DNA of 64,000 bases from Bacteroidales bacterium (GTDB lineage: Bacteria; Bacteroidota; Bacteroidia; Bacteroidales; Lentimicrobiaceae): contig JADIZB010000001.1 of NCBI GenBank assembly GCA_016705005.1, positions 248,001-312,000 on the forward strand. The letters are read 5' to 3'. The position numbers and the translations under genes are program-made. Positions 16,051-25,286 of the stretch are shown piece after piece. The number at the start of each line of letters is the position of its first letter. Position 1 is the first letter of the stretch. The notes under the pieces are model-generated. The model made no database searches and was not told the origin of the DNA. It was given only the letters and a program-made list of their open reading frames with translations.

Positions 16051-17346
16051 CTACTTCCTCATCAGCGCCTCAATCTCATCAGGCTCAACCGGAATATGCA
16101 CCATCAGGTCGAGAGGTTCATCGTCCACCACAATGTCGTTCTCCAGACGGATTCCGATGCCTTCTTCAGGAATATAAATGGCCGGTTCACAACTCAGCAC
16201 CATACCTTTGGCAAGGGTCTGCTGTTTTGTTCCCACATCGTGCACATCAAGACCCATAAAATGAGATGTACCATGCATATAATACTTGAAAAACAAGGGG
16301 TTGGCAGGATCCTGATTCAGGACATCGTCTTCGGTAAACAACCCTAATCCGATCAGTTCCTTTTCCACTATTTTACAGACTTCGGCATGGTATTTATCAA
16401 TGGTGGTGCCGGGAACAAGCATACGAGAGGCTTTACGGAGAATCCGGAGAACGGCCTCATATACCTGCTTTTGGCGGGTTGTGAACTTACCATTTACCGG
16501 GATAGTGCGTGTGCAATCACCGGCATAATTGGCATACTCGGCGCCAAAATCAAGCAGCAACAGGTCACCATCACGGCATTGCTTGTCGTTGCTGTTATAG
16601 TGCAGAATGCAGGTGTCAGCTCCCGAAGCGATGATGGGTGGGTAGGCATGACCACTGGCTCCCTGTCTGATAAATTCGTGGGTAATTTCTGCTTCCACCT
16701 CATACTCCATAACCCCTGGTTTTACAAAAGCAAGTACCCGACCGAAAGCATTGCCGGTAATGTCACATGCTTTGATCATCTGTTCAATTTCTTCATTTTC
16801 CTTGATCATCCTCAATTCTGAAAGCAATGGTGCCAGCCGCTCAAAATTGTGGAGTGGATAATCGGTCCTCAGCTGCTGCATGAATCGCAGATCGCGTGAA
16901 GGAACATCAGTCGAAAAACGGGGGTTTTCATTCTGATTGAGATAAACAATGCTGGCTCTGGCCATAAGTTCGCGGAGCACGCCTTCAAAATCATCCAGCC
17001 ATTTGATTGTTTTTACGCCGGAAATTCTGCCTGCTTCCTCGAGGGTATATTTGTGGCCATACCAGGTGACCATTAGATCGTTGGTCTTTAAAGTGAATAT
17101 TATCTCGCGCATGGCTTCAACCGGATGATTGGGGAACAATGTGAGCACACACTTTTCCTGATCGAGACCGGTAAGGTAAAAAAGATCGCTGCTTTGCCGG
17201 TATGGGAAACACTGGTCGCCATTGCGTGGCATCTCATCATTCGCCAGAATCACAGCCAGGGCTCCTGGCTTAAGCTTTTTTTCCAGTTTCAGGCGGTTGC
17301 GGACAAACAGATCGGAGGAAATTGGCTGATAACGCATATGCTGCAA
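16051..17346 (-). CDS. Xaa-Pro aminopeptidase (M24B, PepP-like)
   Basis: The 431-residue enzyme has the AMP_N domain (about 8-150), with the FYLTGLDQ segment typical of PepP, and a catalytic domain with metal ligands D266 (LLDFGAE), D277 (GDCTRTIPV), H362 (HGTSHFMGLDVHD), E387 (CEPAIY) and E402 (RLENDIVV). It is closer to classical PepP than its neighbour at 14092. A start at the fourth residue (MRYQ) is also possible. It is divergent from sdhC; a -7 box (TAAATTTG on the minus strand, 17448-17455) lies about 100 bases upstream. Confidence 0.92.
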   Translation of the reverse strand: MQHMRYQPISSDLFVRNRLKLEKKLKPGALAVILANDEMPRNGDQCFPYRQSSDLFYLTGLDQEKCVLTLFPNHPVEAMREIIFTLKTNDLMVTWYGHKYTLEEAGRISGVKTIKWLDDFEGVLRELMARASIVYLNQNENPRFSTDVPSRDLRFMQQLRTDYPLHNFERLAPLLSELRMIKENEEIEQMIKACDITGNAFGRVLAFVKPGVMEYEVEAEITHEFIRQGASGHAYPPIIASGADTCILHYNSNDKQCRDGDLLLLDFGAEYANYAGDCTRTIPVNGKFTTRQKQVYEAVLRILRKASRMLVPGTTIDKYHAEVCKIVEKELIGLGLFTEDDVLNQDPANPLFFKYYMHGTSHFMGLDVHDVGTKQQTLAKGMVLSCEPAIYIPEEGIGIRLENDIVVDDEPLDLMVHIPVEPDEIEALMRK

Positions 17347-17463
17347 TTTAGAATGATTATATTTAGTATTTTGATTTGCTTTTGGATGGTTAATCGTTAA
17401 TTTTGTTTCGTTGATACATCGAGAAACATCAATACGACAGCAAAAAGCAAATTTAGCATTTTA

Positions 17464-17497
17464 AGGGGTTTCCCCTGAAATTTACTGAAATTTACTG
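17464..17497. repeat. Small hairpin and tandem 10-base repeat upstream of sdhC
   Basis: AGGGG-TTT-CCCCT (17464-17476) is followed by two full copies and two more bases of TGAAATTTAC (17476-17497). The repeat has the period of about one DNA turn and lies 28-50 bases before the sdhC start, where a regulator could bind. Confidence 0.4.
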
Positions 17498-17525
17498 TAT
17501 TTTTTCACAATAACCTGCAATTCAT

Positions 17526-18191
17526 ATGGCATTCAAGTACTCATCAGTCACCAAAAAGATCATCATGGCGCTGGCCGGGCTTTTCCTGATCAGTTTCCTG
17601 ATTGTTCACCTGAGTATTAACCTATTGCTCCTTTTCGACGGTTCAGGAGACTCCTTCAACATCGCTGCCCACTTCATGGCAACCAATCCGGTTATCCAGG
17701 TAATGCAACTTGTGCTGTTCGGCGGATTTATCCTTCATATCCTGGTCGGAATCATCCTCCAGACGCAAAACTGGCTGGCACGGCCAACCCGTTATAAAGT
17801 AGAAGGATTTTCACATACATCCTTTTTCTCAAAGTTCATGATTCACACAGGGGCTGTGATTCTGGCCTTTCTGGTAATCCACCTGTTCGATTTCTTCTTC
17901 AAGGCAAAATTCGGCGAATTGCATGAAGTGATGATTGACGATACATTAATGGAAGATATGGGAGTTCTCGTAATAGAGAAATTTAAGGATTTTCCCTATG
18001 TGCTCATGTATGTGGTATGGTTGCTGTTCCTTGGCTTTCATCTCGACCATGCCTTCCATTCCGCATTGCAGTCGCTTGGATTAAACCACAGTAAATATAC
18101 CCCACTGGCATTCGGCCTTAGCCGGGCTTTGGCCATTCTTATTGCCGGTGGCTTTATACTGATCCCTGTTGTTATTTATATTACTCAATAA
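17526..18191 (+). CDS. sdhC: Succinate dehydrogenase/fumarate reductase cytochrome b subunit
   Basis: This is the membrane anchor that binds heme and passes electrons between the quinone pool and the Fe-S subunit. The 221 residues contain five hydrophobic helices, with His residues inside or near them (H28, H49, H71 and those in VIHLFDF and LGFHLDHAFHS) that can ligate two hemes. This matches the single-polypeptide b558-type SdhC used by Bacteroidota. It is followed after 27 bases by sdhA and then sdhB. In this phylum the complex often works as a fumarate reductase in anaerobes; the direction cannot be decided from the sequence. Confidence 0.94.
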   Translation: MAFKYSSVTKKIIMALAGLFLISFLIVHLSINLLLLFDGSGDSFNIAAHFMATNPVIQVMQLVLFGGFILHILVGIILQTQNWLARPTRYKVEGFSHTSFFSKFMIHTGAVILAFLVIHLFDFFFKAKFGELHEVMIDDTLMEDMGVLVIEKFKDFPYVLMYVVWLLFLGFHLDHAFHSALQSLGLNHSKYTPLAFGLSRALAILIAGGFILIPVVIYITQ

Positions 18192-18218
18192 TTCATTGAA
18201 ATTCAAAGTTTAAGCGAA

Positions 18219-20159
18219 ATGGCTGAAATAAACTCAAAGATACCGAAAGGCCCACTGCCGCAGAAATGGACCGAATATAAAGCCCATACCAACCTGGTTA
18301 ACCCGGCCAACAAACGCCGGATCGAAATCATTGTGGTCGGCACCGGACTTGCCGGCGCTTCAGCTGCAGCAAGTCTTGCTGAACTTGGTTTTAAAGTAAA
18401 AAACTACTGTTACCAGGACAGTCCGCGCCGTGCCCACAGCATTGCTGCGCAGGGAGGGATCAATGCCGCCAAGAACTATCAGAACGATGGTGACAGTGTT
18501 TACCGCTTGTTTTATGATACTATCAAAGGGGGCGACTATCGTGCCCGCGAAGCCAATGTACATCGCCTTGCCGAAGTCAGCAACAGCATCATCGATCAGT
18601 GTGTGGCACAAGGTGTTCCGTTTGCCCGGGAATATGGAGGCCTGTTGGACAACCGTTCGTTTGGAGGAGCTCAGGTTTCACGTACCTTCTATGCAAGGGG
18701 CCAAACCGGTCAGCAGCTGTTGTTGGGCGCATACAGCGCCCTTAGCCGTCAGGTCAAAAAAGGCAATGTTGAATTGTTTGCCCGGCATGAAATGCTCGAC
18801 GTTGTATTGGTAGAGGGACGGGCTCGCGGCATCATTGTCCGCAACCTGATTACCGGAGCTATTGAACGTCATGCTGCCCATGCTGTTGTGCTGGCAACCG
18901 GCGGGTATGGAAATGTATTTTTCCTTTCGACCAATGCCATGGGGTCCAATGCTACTGCTATCTGGAAAGCCCACAAGCGGGGCGCATTCTTCGGAAACCC
19001 CTGCTTCACCCAGATTCACCCGACCTGCATACCGGTTCACGGCGACTTCCAGTCAAAACTTACCCTGATGAGTGAAAGTCTCCGAAACGACGGCCGCATA
19101 TGGGTGCCTAAAAAGAAAGAAGATGCTGAGAAGATCAGACATGGAAAACTTTTACCCACACAGATTGCCGAAGAAGACCGTGACTATTATCTCGAACGCC
19201 GCTACCCGGCATTTGGCAATCTCGTTCCCCGCGATGTAGCCTCACGCGCTGCCAAAGAAAGATGCGATGCAGGTTTCGGAGTTGGTGAGACCGGCCTGGC
19301 TGTTTACCTAGATTTTAGTGATTCCATCAACAGACTCGGAAAAGGTGTTATTGAATCCCGTTACGGAAACCTATTCCAGATGTATGAGAAAATTGTTGAC
19401 GAAAATCCTTATAAAACACCCATGATGATTTACCCTGCCGTGCATTATACCATGGGCGGCCTGTGGGTCGATTATGAACTTATGACCACTGTTCCGGGAC
19501 TGTTTGCCATCGGTGAAGCCAACTTCAGCGACCACGGAGCCAACCGCCTTGGAGCTTCTGCCTTGATGCAGGGTTTGGCTGATGGTTACTTTGTTTTGCC
19601 ATATACCATTCAGAATTATTTGTCGGACCAGATCAGGGTTCCGAAATTTTCACCCGATCTGCCCGAATTTGTCCAGACCGAAAAAGAAGCAACCGACAGG
19701 CTCAACAGGCTAATGAATGTGAAAGGCTCCAAAACCGTTGACCATTTCCACAAACGTTTGGGTCTGATCATGTGGGACAATGTAGGTATGGGCCGCAACG
19801 AAGCCGGATTGAAAAAAGCAATTGTTGAGATAGCAAAACTCCGCGAAGAATTCTGGAAAGATGTCAAAATACCCGGAACAAATAATGAGATCAATCCCGA
19901 ACTGGAGAAAGCAGGCCGGGTTGCCGACTTCCTGGAGCTGGGTGAATTGATGGCGAGGGATGCTCTGAATCGCAATGAATCGTGCGGTGGTCATTTCCGC
20001 GAAGAATACCAGACACCTGAGGGAGAAGCACTGAGAAACGACGAGGAATTCAAGTATGCTGCTGCCTGGGAATATACAGGTGAAAACAGCGAGCCCAAGT
20101 TAAACAGGGAAGCTCTCGAATATGAGTTTGTGGAAGTTAAACAGAGGAATTACAAGTAA
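18219..20159 (+). CDS. sdhA: Succinate dehydrogenase/fumarate reductase flavoprotein subunit
   Basis: This subunit binds FAD and interconverts succinate and fumarate. The dinucleotide fold has VVGTGLAGASAAASLAELG at about 39-57, and the covalent FAD link is expected at H73 in RRAHSIAAQGGI. Substrate-site elements are HPTCIPVHGDF and PRDVASRAAKERCD. The 646-residue length is usual for the Bacteroidota form. It lies between sdhC and sdhB with short gaps (27 and 13 bases), one operon. Confidence 0.97.
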   Translation: MAEINSKIPKGPLPQKWTEYKAHTNLVNPANKRRIEIIVVGTGLAGASAAASLAELGFKVKNYCYQDSPRRAHSIAAQGGINAAKNYQNDGDSVYRLFYDTIKGGDYRAREANVHRLAEVSNSIIDQCVAQGVPFAREYGGLLDNRSFGGAQVSRTFYARGQTGQQLLLGAYSALSRQVKKGNVELFARHEMLDVVLVEGRARGIIVRNLITGAIERHAAHAVVLATGGYGNVFFLSTNAMGSNATAIWKAHKRGAFFGNPCFTQIHPTCIPVHGDFQSKLTLMSESLRNDGRIWVPKKKEDAEKIRHGKLLPTQIAEEDRDYYLERRYPAFGNLVPRDVASRAAKERCDAGFGVGETGLAVYLDFSDSINRLGKGVIESRYGNLFQMYEKIVDENPYKTPMMIYPAVHYTMGGLWVDYELMTTVPGLFAIGEANFSDHGANRLGASALMQGLADGYFVLPYTIQNYLSDQIRVPKFSPDLPEFVQTEKEATDRLNRLMNVKGSKTVDHFHKRLGLIMWDNVGMGRNEAGLKKAIVEIAKLREEFWKDVKIPGTNNEINPELEKAGRVADFLELGELMARDALNRNESCGGHFREEYQTPEGEALRNDEEFKYAAAWEYTGENSEPKLNREALEYEFVEVKQRNYK

Positions 20160-20172
20160 AAAACCGCTGAAC

Positions 20173-20950
20173 ATGAATTTGACACTCAAAATATGGCGTC
20201 AGAAAAACGCCACCAGCAAAGGAAAATTTGTAAGCTATCAGGTGAATGACATTTCTTCCAGCAGCTCCTTCCTCGAAATGATGGATGTACTGAATGAATC
20301 ACTGGTCATCAAAGGGGGAAGATCCTGTCGCGTTTGATCACGACTGTCGTGAAGGCATCTGTGGCGCTTGCAGCATGTACATCAACGGCCATCCGCATGG
20401 TCCTGACAAAGCAGTGACTACCTGTCAGTTACATATGCGTAAATTCAAAGACGGTGAAACCATTGTGATTGAACCATGGCGGGCAAGGCCATTTCCTGTG
20501 CTGAAAGACCTGATAGTTGACCGTACTGCATTTGACAAAATTATTCAGGCCGGTGGATATATTTCGGTTAATACAGGGGGTATTCCCGATGCCAATGCAA
20601 TACCGGTTCCGAAAGTAAATGCTGACCTCTCAATGGATGCCGCTGCCTGTATCGGATGTGGAGCCTGTGTGGCGGCCTGCAAGAATGCATCTGCCATGCT
20701 GTTCGTCTCTGCCAAGGTTTCACAGTTTGCACTTTTACCGCAGGGTCGCGCTGAAGCTGCTGAACGGGTGCAGGCTATGGTAGCCGAGATGGATAAACAG
20801 GGATTCGGCAATTGCACCAATACCGGAGCCTGCGAAGCCGAATGCCCGAAGGAAATTTCGATCAGCAATATAGCCAGGATGAACCGAGAATTTCTTTCAG
20901 CCAGGGTATGTGCCCCTAAAATTAAAGAGCAGACCGGAGGAGGCATCTGA
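20173..20950 (+). CDS. sdhB: Succinate dehydrogenase/fumarate reductase iron-sulfur subunit, with a one-base frameshift
   Basis: The protein carries electrons between SdhA and SdhC. The first frame gives MNLTLKIWRQKN up to LVIKG and then leaves the family pattern; the next frame takes over at EDPVAFDHDC and runs to the stop. The join lies in the run of five G at 20314-20318, and with four G the whole gene reads as 258 residues, the normal length. All three cluster motifs are then present: CREGICGACS for 2Fe-2S, CIGCGACVAAC, and CTNTGACEAECP for the remaining clusters. The gene belongs to a core complex with intact partners, so a sequencing error is more likely than a true pseudogene. Confidence 0.9.
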
Positions 20951-20986
20951 GATTAACTTCCGGAAGCAAGAATGAATGATATTTGA

Positions 20987-21020
20987 AAATGCCTGAGCAA
21001 AACTGTTCAGGCATTTTTTT
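20987..21020 (+). terminator. Rho-independent terminator of the sdhCAB operon
   Basis: AAATGCCTGA pairs with TCAGGCATTT around a 10-base loop and runs into seven T. It lies 37 bases after the sdhB stop. Confidence 0.9.
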
Positions 21021-21108
21021 ATAGTAAACAAATATTCTGTTGTAGAATCTGAGTAAGCATATCCTGCAGGACAATCATTTATTGAAATATATCTGCTGAA
21101 TGGTTGGT

Positions 21109-21143
21109 TTTGAAAATTTATGCTGCCTTTAATAGTATATTTG
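21109..21143 (+). promoter_or_regulatory. Probable promoter of the secreted protease gene
   Basis: TTTG at 21109-21112 and TATATTTG at 21136-21143 are 23 bases apart. The -7 box is a full match; the spacing is at the long end. It would give a leader of about 50 bases before ATG 21203. Confidence 0.45.
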
Positions 21144-21202
21144 CTTTGACTTAAGTAAAGCCGGATTGACAATATATCTCATTGTTGAACTCAATTCTAA
21201 AA

Positions 21203-24200
21203 ATGAGAACTTTCATTTTACTGCTGCTCACTGTATTTTATGCTGTGGGCAGTTTTTGTCAGAAAACTGCTATTCCTTCAGGAACGATTGACCGGATGGC
21301 CGGATCTGGCTTCGAAAGATACAGATATCCGGGACTTGATTTTCCTGATTACCCCCAACTTCAGCTTTCAGATAAGAGTCGCACAACTGAACTTCCGGCA
21401 ATTCATGATAACTCGGGCCAGCCCTATTTAAGACCTGTATTCAGGCAGCAGGGCGCCAGTTGCGGACAAACAGCTTCTGTTGCCTATAACTTTTGTTATG
21501 AAATCAACCGGCTCCGCGGATTGTCATCTGATACTTCAATCAACCAGTATCCTTCGCACTTCGTCTGGAATTTTATGAATGGAACTTTACCCTACTATGG
21601 TGAAGGCGTCAGCTATTACCATACATTCGATGTTCTTTATGATGCCGGGTGTCCGACAGAAGATTATTTCGGACCAATAACAATGGATGACAGCTATTAC
21701 TGGATGGATGGCTATGATGGATATTTTCAGGCCATGCATAACCGGGCATCCGGGATGAATTCAATCTACGCAGGCACCCCTGAGGGGCTGTTGATCCTGA
21801 AGCACTGGCTGCATAACCATCTTGAAGGATCACTCGTTGGCGGTGTTGCCAATTACTACGCGGGTATGCCTTATCTGCCACCTGCCCTGCCTGCCGGCAC
21901 ACCCGAAGCCGGCAAACATGTTGAAATTGCCTTTGAGCAATATGCTTCACATGCCCTGACTATAGTAGGCTTTAACGATTCCATACGTTACGATGTGAAT
22001 AACGATGGCCTGTATACAAATACAGTTGACATTACCGGTGATGGCATTGTTGATATGCAGGACTGGGAGATCGGCGGTCTCAAGTTTGTAAATTCATATG
22101 GCACCGAATGGGGTGATTCTGGCTTTTGCTATATGCTTTATCGCACTCTGGCCATGAAATACGGACAGGGAGGCATATGGAATAACTCTGTTCATGTTCT
22201 CCAGGCTGACACGGCCTATCAACCACTTTTAACCATAAAAGCGAGGGTAAAACACAATAAACGTGGCAGAATCCGCATTACGGCAGGAATAAGTTCTGAT
22301 ACTGCCCGTAACTATCCTGAAAAAACCATCTCCTTCTCCGTTTTCAATTATCAGGGTCTGGATTATTACATGTCAGGAAACACAGATCCTGAAGGAAAGT
22401 CGCTTGAATTTGGTCTCGATATTACCCCCCTGCTGAACTATACCACGGCAGGCTCTCCCTACCTGATATTTCTGATTATTGATGAAACCGATCCTGATGG
22501 TTCGGGAGATGGCATGATACAGCAATTTTCGGTTATGAGTTATCTGAATCAGGAAACAACTGAATTTATATGTAGCGATACCCCACTGGCTCTGCTCAAC
22601 AATGACCGAACGCTGGCATCTGTTGTGGTTTTGACTGATGCAGAACCAATTGTAGTATTTCCGGATTCACCGGTTGTAGTTGAATCCGGAAGTCAAACTG
22701 AAGTACAGTTCTCAGCTACCGGAGGAAATCCGCCATACAAATGGGAACTCAGTCACTTGTATACCGAATCAGGAAGTCATTTGAATTATAACATCCCTGA
22801 AGGTGAGCTACAGAGCCCGACCGATCCGGAAACAGGATATTCAACCATACCCCTTCCATTCAGCTTTCCGTATTTTGGCAGGTATTATGACACTCTTTAT
22901 ATGCATGTGAATGGATATCTGATGTTTGAGAAACAAGACATGCCCTATTATTATCTGCTTTTCGATGAGCTTTACCTGAGGCAAATCCGGGCAATAGCCT
23001 GTTATATGAACAAATATCTGGCTATTCACCAGAATACCGATAATTATATGACGGTAGCCGTTCATCCCGACAGGGTCGTTTTCAACTGGAGGATTTCCGA
23101 TCCGGAAGGGTTGAATTCGGCAGTGTTTTCTGCTTCGGTATATCCTGATGGGAAAATTGAGATTCACTTTGGCCCTGCATCAGCTGAAAAGGGGTTTTAT
23201 CCGGTCACCGGTTTGGGCAATGGCACCCGGCATGAAACATTCTTCAGCGAGTTTAGCGGAAGGAAGACTTCGGAAGGGCAGGTTACAACATTTATTCCAT
23301 CCGTTCTGCCGCAGGATATTTTCTTAAATGACAACGGAATTTTATCCATTGGACCTCAGTCCGGTACATTTTCAGGTGAAATAAGCCTTTTGGTTTCTGA
23401 TGCAAAGCGTCTGACAACTGACAAACGCATTCTCATTACAAATGGCCCGGAAATCAACATTCGCCAGATTGATCCTCTGCAGATTCTTTCGCCCGGAACA
23501 GCAATACCATTGCTTGTTGAAATAAAAAACCACAGCAATACAATGTCAGAAAATTTCAACCTGAGTCTGGTTGCGGCAACGACCAATTCGTCAATAGAGG
23601 GGGGACCGGTTTCAGGCTTAATCATTCAACCCGGACAAACGATTATATTTGAAGATACTTTCAGTCTTCATGTGAGCGATACTGTAAACACTCCTCAGAC
23701 AGCAAGGGTTTTGGCCAATCTATCTTCGGATGACCAAACGATCACCAAGTTCAGTGAATTTTCCATTGGCTTGCTAATGGTCAAGGTATCACCACCTGTT
23801 GTTGCCGATGGCGATAATTTCATGGCCGATCCCGGAGAAGAAGTGGACCTGGTATTTACCATTTCAAACTATAGTAAAGTATCAGCAGGAACACTGATTG
23901 CAACGTTAAACTCCACAGATGCTTTTGCTGCTGTTAATGGAAACCCTGCTCAGGAAATTGGTGAACTGAAGGGTTATTCAAAAAAATCGTTCAGATTCAG
24001 ATTCCAGGTAAATGACGCTGCACCTCCGGGCAGGCTGATTGCCGTCAATCTGAAGATTGGCAATCCTGAAACAATGATTTACGAGGAGAATTTCTTTCTG
24101 AATCTGGGGAAGCCGGTTATCCTGTTATCCGATCTGGACAAAAACAACAACTCCGCAATTTACATGGCCGCAGCGCTCAAAGCGTTGAATATCAGCTATG

Positions 24201-25231
24201 ACATTACCCAATACATTGATTCATCCCTTTTTGATTATGACTTCAATTTTCTCTTTCTGGGCCATTATTCAATGAATCATATGTTAACTGCCCATGAGGA
24301 TACGCTCTGCACAGGCTTTTTAAATCAGGGTAAAAGTTTTTACCTTGAAGGTGGTTCGTTTTTTAAATTTAACCCGCCCACTATGCTGCGAAGTCGTATG
24401 CGGACTCAGGGGGCATATGAAGCATGGGTAAACCGGCCTGACACACTGATTGGCATATCAGGAATGCCTGCAGAATTTATACAATTCGATTATACCGGTG
24501 ATTGGAACAGGACTGAAAACCTGATAGCTCTGGAACCGGCTTTACCCTGGTTCAGGGATAAAAATTCCGGACTCGATTTTGTAGTCGGATTAGATTCAGG
24601 GTATTATAAAACCATCTCCTCTTCAATAGAATTCGGGGGAACATCCATGTTTAACAGTCCCGGCAGAGAAGAACTGATGAAACGTTACCTTGACTTTCTC
24701 GGTTATGAGACTTCTCCTTTATCGGTGGTTTTTAAGGCTTCCTCAAATCAAATCTGTAAAGGCTCCGGAATTAATTTTCAACCTATCTCAAGTGGTTTGC
24801 CAACCAGTTATTATTGGTCTTTTCCGGGGGGCTCACCTTCTGTTTGGGAAGGTCCGGCACCTTATATCAGGTACGACTCTGCCGGAATCTTCACTGCCAG
24901 TGTCACAGTTTCCGACGGGACAAATTACAATACCTTCACCCTCAATAATCTGATAACAGTTGACAATTGTATTGGTGTTGAAGAACCGGATTACGGAAAG
25001 CCGGAAATTTTTCCGAATCCTGCCCGGGAGTTTATCAGTGTAACTGGTAAAAGAGGTGGAATAAGACGCGTTTCGGTGGCTGATATGCAGGGAAGGGTTC
25101 TACTGACACGGGAATATGAGGGTAAAAATCCAAGCGTAATACTCTCCGTGAACAGATTAACTCCCGGCATTTATCTGGTTGTGGTTCATGGTGAAACATG
25201 GTCTGCATCTTCAAAACTGCTGATTTACTGA
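21203..25231 (+). CDS. T9SS-exported papain-fold cysteine peptidase, multidomain
   Basis: The start at ATG 21203 gives a clear signal peptide (MRTFILLLLTVFYAVGSFCQ); an upstream TTG is not needed. The C1-type peptidase domain is residues 75-335, with C87 in QQGASCGQTAS, H250 in ASHALTIVGF and N297 in KFVNSYGTEWG. Between His and Asn lie Ca-binding loops (264-287), one with the full pattern DITGDGIVDMQD. Beta-sandwich domains follow, one with the PFSFPYFG/NGYL pattern at about 545-680. Next come a GATase-like segment (about 970-1180) and a PKD domain (about 1190-1265). The type A T9SS sorting domain at the end has FPNPAREF, DMQGRVLL and TPGIYLVVV. The protein is therefore exported across the outer membrane and digests or processes extracellular protein. 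Confidence 0.9.
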   Translation: MRTFILLLLTVFYAVGSFCQKTAIPSGTIDRMAGSGFERYRYPGLDFPDYPQLQLSDKSRTTELPAIHDNSGQPYLRPVFRQQGASCGQTASVAYNFCYEINRLRGLSSDTSINQYPSHFVWNFMNGTLPYYGEGVSYYHTFDVLYDAGCPTEDYFGPITMDDSYYWMDGYDGYFQAMHNRASGMNSIYAGTPEGLLILKHWLHNHLEGSLVGGVANYYAGMPYLPPALPAGTPEAGKHVEIAFEQYASHALTIVGFNDSIRYDVNNDGLYTNTVDITGDGIVDMQDWEIGGLKFVNSYGTEWGDSGFCYMLYRTLAMKYGQGGIWNNSVHVLQADTAYQPLLTIKARVKHNKRGRIRITAGISSDTARNYPEKTISFSVFNYQGLDYYMSGNTDPEGKSLEFGLDITPLLNYTTAGSPYLIFLIIDETDPDGSGDGMIQQFSVMSYLNQETTEFICSDTPLALLNNDRTLASVVVLTDAEPIVVFPDSPVVVESGSQTEVQFSATGGNPPYKWELSHLYTESGSHLNYNIPEGELQSPTDPETGYSTIPLPFSFPYFGRYYDTLYMHVNGYLMFEKQDMPYYYLLFDELYLRQIRAIACYMNKYLAIHQNTDNYMTVAVHPDRVVFNWRISDPEGLNSAVFSASVYPDGKIEIHFGPASAEKGFYPVTGLGNGTRHETFFSEFSGRKTSEGQVTTFIPSVLPQDIFLNDNGILSIGPQSGTFSGEISLLVSDAKRLTTDKRILITNGPEINIRQIDPLQILSPGTAIPLLVEIKNHSNTMSENFNLSLVAATTNSSIEGGPVSGLIIQPGQTIIFEDTFSLHVSDTVNTPQTARVLANLSSDDQTITKFSEFSIGLLMVKVSPPVVADGDNFMADPGEEVDLVFTISNYSKVSAGTLIATLNSTDAFAAVNGNPAQEIGELKGYSKKSFRFRFQVNDAAPPGRLIAVNLKIGNPETMIYEENFFLNLGKPVILLSDLDKNNNSAIYMAAALKALNISYDITQYIDSSLFDYDFNFLFLGHYSMNHMLTAHEDTLCTGFLNQGKSFYLEGGSFFKFNPPTMLRSRMRTQGAYEAWVNRPDTLIGISGMPAEFIQFDYTGDWNRTENLIALEPALPWFRDKNSGLDFVVGLDSGYYKTISSSIEFGGTSMFNSPGREELMKRYLDFLGYETSPLSVVFKASSNQICKGSGINFQPISSGLPTSYYWSFPGGSPSVWEGPAPYIRYDSAGIFTASVTVSDGTNYNTFTLNNLITVDNCIGVEEPDYGKPEIFPNPAREFISVTGKRGGIRRVSVADMQGRVLLTREYEGKNPSVILSVNRLTPGIYLVVVHGETWSASSKLLIY

Positions 25232-25286
25232 GGAGCATGCCTTCAAAACCATTAATTTAGCGCCTTAAATCAGAGCAGAAATCCGA

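Noticed and set aside
20311..20320. Programmed ribosomal frameshift in sdhB
   Set aside because: There is no known slippery site of this kind in sdhB genes and no stimulatory structure; two other genes show the same homopolymer error type.
20294..20950. Separate SdhB-like gene with its own start
   Set aside because: It lacks the N-terminal strands of SdhB, which are encoded just upstream in the other frame.
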